NCBI GenBank assembly: GCA_015258265.1
Contig: JABZIP010000011.1
Coordinates: forward strand, 1 to 39,489
Direction of reading: 5' to 3'
DNA length: 39,489 bases
DNA from: Clostridiales bacterium
GTDB lineage: Bacteria; Bacillota; Clostridia; Peptostreptococcales; Anaerovoracaceae
The position numbers and the translations under genes were made by a program. Below are positions 34,531-39,489 of this stretch, in pieces; positions within the stretch are counted from its first letter, which is position 1; the number at the start of each line of letters is the position of its first letter. Under the pieces are notes generated by a model. It saw only the letters and a list, made by a program, of their open reading frames with translations. It did not search any database and was not told the origin of the DNA.

Positions 34531-35748
34531 TTGCAATTATATGTAGCGCGGCAGCCAATTTTCGATCGAGAACGTAACATCGTTGCTTATGAACTTCTTT
34601 ACAGAAACCCGACCACAAAAACGGCTGAGCAAATTGACGGCGATCATGCCACCAGTTCCGTGTTAATGATTACTTCTGTTTTAGCATCTTTTGAGGAACT
34701 GCTCAACGAAAAAAAAGCATTCGTAAATTTTACTAAAACGCTACTTTGCGATAATACCGTTACGCTTTTTTCAAATAACTATTTAGTAATTGAAATATTG
34801 GAAGATGTATCTCCGGATCCGTTGCTTTTGGACAATCTGAAACGCCTTCGGCAGATGGGATACACACTTGCATTAGACGACTTCACCGCTTCCTATCCGT
34901 ATCAGGAGATCGTAGATTTAGTTGATATTGTAAAAGTTGATTTTAGATTGACTTCTCGCAAGGAACAACAAGAAATAATAAACAAATATAAACGCGAAGG
35001 TTTGAAATTTTTAGCAGAAAAAGTAGAAACCTCCGATGAGTTTGATATTGCTATGCTCATGGGTTACGACTACTTCCAGGGTTACTATTTTGCCAAACCT
35101 ACGATTTTTAATTACAAAGATGTATCAAGCACCAGCTACACTTGCTTCAGGATGCTCGATGTTCTTTCGACTGCAACTCCAAGCTACGAAGATCTTGCAG
35201 ATATCGTAGAAAAGGATGTTGCGATGACATACAAGCTGTTTAAATACGCAAATTCTCCTATCTACGGAGGGCGTATGCAGCTCACATCCGTAAGAGATGC
35301 TCTGGTAAGACTGGGTTTTAAAAATATCCACAACTGGATTTACTTAATCATATTGCGCTCCATTTCGTACGGTCAGTCGAGCGATTTGGTATCCGTATCT
35401 TTGCAAAGAGCTAAAATGCTGGAAGAACTCGCACTCGAATTCAAAACACCAAAAAAAAGATCGGAATTTTTCATAACAGGTCTTTTCTCGCTAATAGACA
35501 TACTAACGAATAAACCTTTGGAGGAAGCCGTAGAGAACCTCTCCCTTTCTTCCGAAATCAAAAATGCTATCGTATCAAAAGAAGGTACTTTGGGAAAATC
35601 ACTCGAACTTATCATCGCATACGAAAGCGGTAATTGGGTAGAGTTCGAAGCAATATGCAAGCAATTAAAACTCCGTGTAAATTCGGTAATACAAAATTAC
35701 TTTCAAAGTCTTGATTGGGCAAAAAATACTTTGCTTTATATGGACTAG
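34531..35748 (+). CDS. EAL-HDOD signalling protein (YuxH-like)
   Basis: Cytoplasmic protein of 405 residues with an N-terminal EAL domain (about 1-200) and a C-terminal HDOD domain (about 205-400). The EAL motif is ELL (VAYELLYRN); EILEDV, LDDFTASY, KVDF and YFQGYYFAKP remain, so catalysis is uncertain. In HDOD, SYEDLADIVEKDVAMTYKLF and SVRDALVRLGFKNI are typical. The start is TTG behind AAAGGAG. YuxH-like proteins are linked to motility or stress control in some bacteria, but the role here is unknown. A strong terminator follows at 35786-35813. Confidence 0.88.
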   Translation: MQLYVARQPIFDRERNIVAYELLYRNPTTKTAEQIDGDHATSSVLMITSVLASFEELLNEKKAFVNFTKTLLCDNTVTLFSNNYLVIEILEDVSPDPLLLDNLKRLRQMGYTLALDDFTASYPYQEIVDLVDIVKVDFRLTSRKEQQEIINKYKREGLKFLAEKVETSDEFDIAMLMGYDYFQGYYFAKPTIFNYKDVSSTSYTCFRMLDVLSTATPSYEDLADIVEKDVAMTYKLFKYANSPIYGGRMQLTSVRDALVRLGFKNIHNWIYLIILRSISYGQSSDLVSVSLQRAKMLEELALEFKTPKKRSEFFITGLFSLIDILTNKPLEEAVENLSLSSEIKNAIVSKEGTLGKSLELIIAYESGNWVEFEAICKQLKLRVNSVIQNYFQSLDWAKNTLLYMD

Positions 35749-35785
35749 CATTTACAACTTAACAATATTTGATGTGCCACGTATA

Positions 35786-35813
35786 AAAACCCCGTCCATT
35801 CGGACGGGGTTTT
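35786..35813. terminator. Bidirectional GC-rich terminator
   Basis: Perfect 12-bp inverted repeat AAAACCCCGTCC / GGACGGGGTTTT with a 4-nt loop. It lies between the convergent EAL-HDOD (+) and antiporter (-) genes and can stop both. Confidence 0.93.
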
Positions 35814-35844
35814 AAATTACTTACAAGCTATTAACTTTGACCTT

Positions 35845-37281
35845 CTAAAGTGAAATGCTTCCGGAAGCCAATAGGTAAACCGAAATAGCTCCCAATATTA
35901 CGAATACAACTGCAAGTACTGCTTCGTAGCTCTTTTGGAATATTGGTCTGCCGTATTCCTTTTGACCGTAAGCATAAACCAAAATACCTAGAGCATATAG
36001 TATAGCTGTTACAAGTAGGTATATCAAACCTGCAGAGTAAATCATCCAAACTCCGTAGATTGTAGCAAGATATCCCCAGAATCTTTCGAGTGCGATTCTA
36101 CCTGCACTGTAACCTTCCATACCGAGTTTCAATGTAGTAACCTTTGCATAATAAGCTCCGCTTAGTAAATAAGGAAGCATGATCATGCTTGCCGAGAAAT
36201 TGTAGAACAACTGATATGTTCCTTCGCTGAATAGCATGATTACTAGGAATACCTGGATAACTGCGTTTGTGATGATAGCAGATGCAACAGGAGCTTCGTT
36301 AGCATTTGACTTAGCAAACAGCTTTGTGAATACGCCCTGTACCGATGCAGAATATGCACACTCTGCAGCTATGATTGTCCAACCAAGAAGTGCTCCTGCA
36401 AGTGAAAGGATAACACCGATATTGATTAGAGCTGCACCCCATTCACCAACTGCCGCCTTTAGTATGAATGCTAGAGGAGGATTTCCTAAAGCTGCCATTT
36501 CTTCAGCAGGCATTACACCGAGTGACAATGCTGCGATCATTACATATATAGCAAGCAATCCTACAAATCCTAATACTGTTGCTTTACCTACATCGCTTGA
36601 TTTCTTAGCACGACCTGAAAGAACTACCGCTCCTTCAACACCTATGAACGACCAAACTGTAGCACCTGTAGTAGCTTTGATTTGATCCATTACAGGGATG
36701 CTTCCGTCGCCCCAGAAGTTTGCCATGAATACATCAGGCTTAAATGCTTTTACAAATACGATTGCAAGAGCAAATACGATAAGAGGTATAATCTTTGAGA
36801 TAGTTACCAACAGCTGTAATGCAGCTGCTTCTTTAACGCCTTTGATAACAAGGAATGCACAAATCCAAATTGCTACTGAACCTGCAACAATTGAAATCAA
36901 GTTGTTTCCTGCTCCAAATACAGGGAAGAAATATCCAAGTGCTCCGAAGAACAATGCTACATAGGATACGTTGCAAAGAAGTGCACTAATCCAATAACCC
37001 CATGCGGAGTTAAATCCTACGAACATACCGAACCCTTCGCTTGCGTAGCTATAAACTCCGTTTACCAAGTCAGGTCTTAGTTTGTTCAAGCCTGCAAAGC
37101 TCATCATGAGTGCGAACATACCAACGCCGGCAATTCCCCAACCAACTAATACCGCTCCTGTATGCGCACCTTTTGCTGCCATGTCGGCTACAGATGAGAA
37201 TATTCCCGAACCAATGGTTGAACCAATAATTACGGCAATGAGCATGCCCAGATTTAGGCCATTTTGTTTCTCCTTATTCAT
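35845..37281 (-). CDS. APC-family basic amino acid antiporter, second copy
   Basis: Inner-membrane exchanger of 478 residues, the same length as the protein at 9516-10952 and clearly a paralogue (GVYSYASEGFGMFVGFNSAWGYW, FIGVEGAVVLSGRAKKS). The first helix has the APC motif IGSTIGSGIFSSV. It is likely for arginine/ornithine or a related basic amino acid. AGGAGG precedes the ATG. It is monocistronic between two terminators and behind a sigma-54 promoter, unlike the other copy, so the two are probably used under different conditions. Confidence 0.88.
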   Translation of the reverse strand: MNKEKQNGLNLGMLIAVIIGSTIGSGIFSSVADMAAKGAHTGAVLVGWGIAGVGMFALMMSFAGLNKLRPDLVNGVYSYASEGFGMFVGFNSAWGYWISALLCNVSYVALFFGALGYFFPVFGAGNNLISIVAGSVAIWICAFLVIKGVKEAAALQLLVTISKIIPLIVFALAIVFVKAFKPDVFMANFWGDGSIPVMDQIKATTGATVWSFIGVEGAVVLSGRAKKSSDVGKATVLGFVGLLAIYVMIAALSLGVMPAEEMAALGNPPLAFILKAAVGEWGAALINIGVILSLAGALLGWTIIAAECAYSASVQGVFTKLFAKSNANEAPVASAIITNAVIQVFLVIMLFSEGTYQLFYNFSASMIMLPYLLSGAYYAKVTTLKLGMEGYSAGRIALERFWGYLATIYGVWMIYSAGLIYLLVTAILYALGILVYAYGQKEYGRPIFQKSYEAVLAVVFVILGAISVYLLASGSISL

Positions 37282-37387
37282 TTTTTGCCTCCTGTACGAT
37301 ACCCTCTCTTGAGGTACCGCCTTCCTTAAAAATAAAATATAATTACTTTGAGGGTTTCCCCTACGCCTGTAAGTAACATATGCTAAA

Positions 37388-37402
37388 GCAATTTTCGTGC
37401 CA
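37388..37402 (-). promoter_or_regulatory. Sigma-54 (-24/-12) promoter
   Basis: On the minus strand TGGCAC, five bases and TTGC (37402 down to 37388) match the consensus fully, with the invariant GG and GC exactly 10 bases apart. The expected start is near 37376, 95 nt before the antiporter ATG. A sigma-54 activator is required; its site is not certain, although TGTCG-CAC-CGGCA (37425-37437) is an imperfect dyad upstream. The leader has a small GGTACCTC/GAGGGTATC hairpin near 37291-37311. Confidence 0.85.
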
Positions 37403-37470
37403 CTATTGAAAATTCAACGTTCTTTGCCGGTGCGACATATTTTTGCATAGGCTTTTTGACGGTTTAGAAC

Positions 37471-37519
37471 AGTAAAAGCAAAAAACTTTGCGTTTGCCGC
37501 AAAGTTTTTTGCTTTTACT
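37471..37519 (-). terminator. Terminator of the aminotransferase-plsC operon
   Basis: A perfect 22-bp inverted repeat (37471-37492 and 37498-37519) with a 5-nt loop, containing long A and T runs inside the stem. It begins 4 bp after the plsC stop. The antiporter's sigma-54 promoter lies beyond it. Confidence 0.85.
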
Positions 37520-37522
37520 ACT

Positions 37523-38257
37523 CTATTGTTCATTTTTCAATACATTTCTAGCTTCTTGTATTTGAAAAGATACAAGTTCTGCGAGCTTTTGCGACTCCTC
37601 TTTCGACATATTTTCAGTTTCGATAGGCGGCAAAACTCGAACCTTTACTTTTGCGGGTTTGATAAAGCCGCCGTTCGCTTCCATAAGTTTATATGTTCCT
37701 TCAATCGCAACAGGTACTATAGGTATCCCGTTTCTGATTGCAGGTCGCATAGAGCCGAGTTTGAACTCTCCCTGCACCTCTCCCTTGCTGCGTGTTCCCT
37801 CCGGAAATATAACTACGCTACGTCCGCTTTTTAATATGTTCTCAACTTGAGTCATGCTGGCTATCGCAGCTCTTGCGTTTTCTCTATCCAAAAATACACA
37901 ATCGAATAAGCTCATCCACCCCGAAACGCACGGCACTTTTTTCATTTCTTTTTTTGCCACCATTGCACAAACTCTCGGCAACTGCGAAAGTAGTAGAGGT
38001 GTATCAAAATTTCCCTGATGATTCGGTGTGAAAAGTACAGCTCTGTTTTCAGGTATATTTTCCAGTCCCGTAACTTTCCACTCAGCTCCTGCCCAAACAA
38101 GCATATCCTGCGCCCAGCTTTGAACACAAGCGTCTATATGCGCCGTATCTTCTTGCGTCAGAGTTCCTTCCTTCAACTTGTCGGTATAGTATTTTTCCTG
38201 CTTTCTGACCTTAAAAAAATACATCAAAAACTTTACAAACCAAAGTATCGTTCTCAT
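37523..38257 (-). CDS. plsC: 1-acyl-sn-glycerol-3-phosphate acyltransferase
   Basis: Membrane-associated enzyme that adds the second acyl chain in phosphatidic acid synthesis. The 244-residue protein has an N-terminal hydrophobic anchor and the catalytic NHQGNFD (His80, Asp85), the glycerol-phosphate site FPEGTRS (151-157) and VPVAIEGTYKL. TGAGGA precedes the ATG. It is 10 nt after the aminotransferase gene, so the two are co-transcribed, although no shared pathway is evident. Confidence 0.93.
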   Translation of the reverse strand: MRTILWFVKFLMYFFKVRKQEKYYTDKLKEGTLTQEDTAHIDACVQSWAQDMLVWAGAEWKVTGLENIPENRAVLFTPNHQGNFDTPLLLSQLPRVCAMVAKKEMKKVPCVSGWMSLFDCVFLDRENARAAIASMTQVENILKSGRSVVIFPEGTRSKGEVQGEFKLGSMRPAIRNGIPIVPVAIEGTYKLMEANGGFIKPAKVKVRVLPPIETENMSKEESQKLAELVSFQIQEARNVLKNEQ

Positions 38258-38267
38258 TATTTTATCC

Positions 38268-39485
38268 TCACATTGCCGCCAAAATTTTTGCTGGCAACTC
38301 TTCGCACCTTGCTTTTGAAATTGAAGCTATCGAAACACGCAATCCCTTTTCGAGCGGAATTACAAATATTCCTTCATCTTGCAGCTTTTCCGCTATCTTT
38401 GCCGAATTTGCACACGGTATAGTCGCAAAAAATCCGCCCTTGAACGGCACCATTTTAAGTCCTACCTTTTCCGCTTCCTTCGCAAACGCAAAACCTCTCT
38501 CAAGCAGCAAATCCCTGTAATACTTTCTTTCTTCGTCTACCTTTGCAAGCAGCTTTTCATCTTCGTATATCTTAGTCAAGATAGTCATAGGAAGCCTGTT
38601 GCAATTCGACCAGTTTGCTCTACTTGACGCTTGATTAACACGCACAAATTCGTCTGCAATCTCTTTCGTTTGCGCCATACAAATAAGTGCGCCGCTCCTC
38701 ATACCATAAAGCGTAAATGTCTTGGAAAGGCTGTACGCGATAATAGGCAGAACATTTTTCGGCAATTTGTCGAGCTTCTTGTAAAACTCCCTCACTTCGT
38801 CCGGATCTCCCGCAAAATCTATGTAAGCGACATCGACCACCAAACCTATTCTTTTTTTCGCAAATTTCTCAGCTGTAATTGCGTCGATAAGTTTGTCCCA
38901 ATCACCTCCGCTCACTGCGTACCCCGTAGGATTCTGCGCCGGTGTATTTATTATTATCAAAAGTGAATCTTGAACTGCAAGCAACTGTTCGAGGTTTTCT
39001 TTGAAGCTCGCATCGTTGAAATTGCCGCTTTCATCTAAGAATGTAAACGTTTGGACTCCTCTGCCTTGCTGGTCTGCAATCGTCGTGTAATTTGCCCAAA
39101 ACCAATCCGCTACCAAGATTTTGTCGCCTATCTTGCTGTAATTTGCGACCGCATTTCTAATCGCCCCCGTTCCTCCGGGCGCTGCTACTGCTTCTGCAAA
39201 TCCGGTAGGTTCAAATCCTCCAAACGCACACTTTTTTACATATTTTCTAAATTCAGGTGTACCGTTTATAGGCGCATACGCCGCATATTCCTCCGGCTTT
39301 AAGTTTTTCAGTACTTCATCCACCGACGACAAAACTATTAAGTTTCCGTCATCATCAAGCAGAGCACCGATAGTCGCATCTATAACATTCTCGCGCCCTC
39401 TCTCCTTTTGCATCGCTTTCGCCTTTTGGCTGATGCCGAATATTTTGTCCTCAAGCGGAATATTTCTGCCGTTTTCCTCCGCCAT
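38268..39485 (-). CDS. PLP-dependent class I/II aminotransferase
   Basis: Fold-type I aminotransferase of 405 residues. The PLP Lys is Lys255 in YSLSKTFTLYGMRSG; NTPAQNPTG holds the cofactor-contact Asn, VDVAYIDF the Asp and Tyr, and the C-terminal RVSIASIS the substrate Arg. The set points to the aspartate/aromatic amino acid branch, but the exact substrate is unclear. The ATG at 39485 is four bases from the window end, so its SD cannot be seen and the start could be further upstream. Confidence 0.88.
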   Translation of the reverse strand: MAEENGRNIPLEDKIFGISQKAKAMQKERGRENVIDATIGALLDDDGNLIVLSSVDEVLKNLKPEEYAAYAPINGTPEFRKYVKKCAFGGFEPTGFAEAVAAPGGTGAIRNAVANYSKIGDKILVADWFWANYTTIADQQGRGVQTFTFLDESGNFNDASFKENLEQLLAVQDSLLIIINTPAQNPTGYAVSGGDWDKLIDAITAEKFAKKRIGLVVDVAYIDFAGDPDEVREFYKKLDKLPKNVLPIIAYSLSKTFTLYGMRSGALICMAQTKEIADEFVRVNQASSRANWSNCNRLPMTILTKIYEDEKLLAKVDEERKYYRDLLLERGFAFAKEAEKVGLKMVPFKGGFFATIPCANSAKIAEKLQDEGIFVIPLEKGLRVSIASISKARCEELPAKILAAM

Positions 39486-39489
39486 AATA

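Overview
The window looks like chromosomal DNA from an anaerobic, low-to-moderate GC member of the Bacillota (Clostridia type). The evidence is AGGAGG-type ribosome binding sites before almost every gene, several TTG starts, AT-rich intergenic DNA with -35/-10 promoters and U-tract terminators, and an anaerobe's gene content (CoA-acylating aldehyde dehydrogenase, iron alcohol dehydrogenase, B12-dependent ethanolamine lyase, Fe-S shell proteins). I cannot name the genus. No rRNA, tRNA, IS element or CRISPR array was recognised.

Layout. 1-510: three imperfect tandem repeats, each a dyad ending in an extended -10 box, then a small membrane protein gene. 548-3303 (minus): a CadA/ZntA-type Zn/Cd/Pb ATPase and its ArsR/SmtB repressor behind a 40-bp palindromic operator. 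3434-8321 (minus): YfcC-type transporter, isoaspartyl dipeptidase and a dCache chemoreceptor. 8617-10999 (plus): a DDAH/arginine-deiminase-superfamily hydrolase and a basic amino acid antiporter behind a consensus promoter. 11005-27831 (minus): a 22-gene ethanolamine-utilisation (Eut) microcompartment locus in the order eutG, S, P, A, B, C, L, M, K-like, M2, T, eut_hyp, H, Q (cupin), J, GrpU-like shell protein, N, pduS, pduT, EutQ-N-like, eutE, pduL. 28264-32075 (minus): a 26-residue ORF, a Gly-rich protein with an acidic Tyr/Cys tail, an HMA_2-type P1B ATPase and a PfoR/EIIC_2 protein; the middle two genes resemble a ferrosome (fez) cluster. 32298-35813 (plus): a GGDEF/degenerate-EAL protein and an EAL-HDOD protein. 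35845-37402 (minus): a second basic amino acid antiporter behind a near-perfect sigma-54 promoter. 37471-39485 (minus): an aminotransferase and a PlsC acyltransferase.

How it works together. EutH imports ethanolamine. EutBC with AdoCbl (supplied by EutT, repaired by EutA) splits it to ammonia and acetaldehyde inside the shell. EutE makes acetyl-CoA, EutG makes ethanol and recycles NADH, PduL makes acetyl-phosphate, and EutQ/EutP are candidate acetate kinases. PduS, PduT and a GrpU-like shell protein with a Cys-Pro pore motif sit together and suggest electron transfer across the shell. The usual Firmicutes regulator pair EutVW is not in the window. The second theme is arginine and isoaspartyl-peptide metabolism. 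The third is metal handling: Zn/Cd export plus a candidate iron-storage organelle, so the window may encode parts of two different bacterial organelles.
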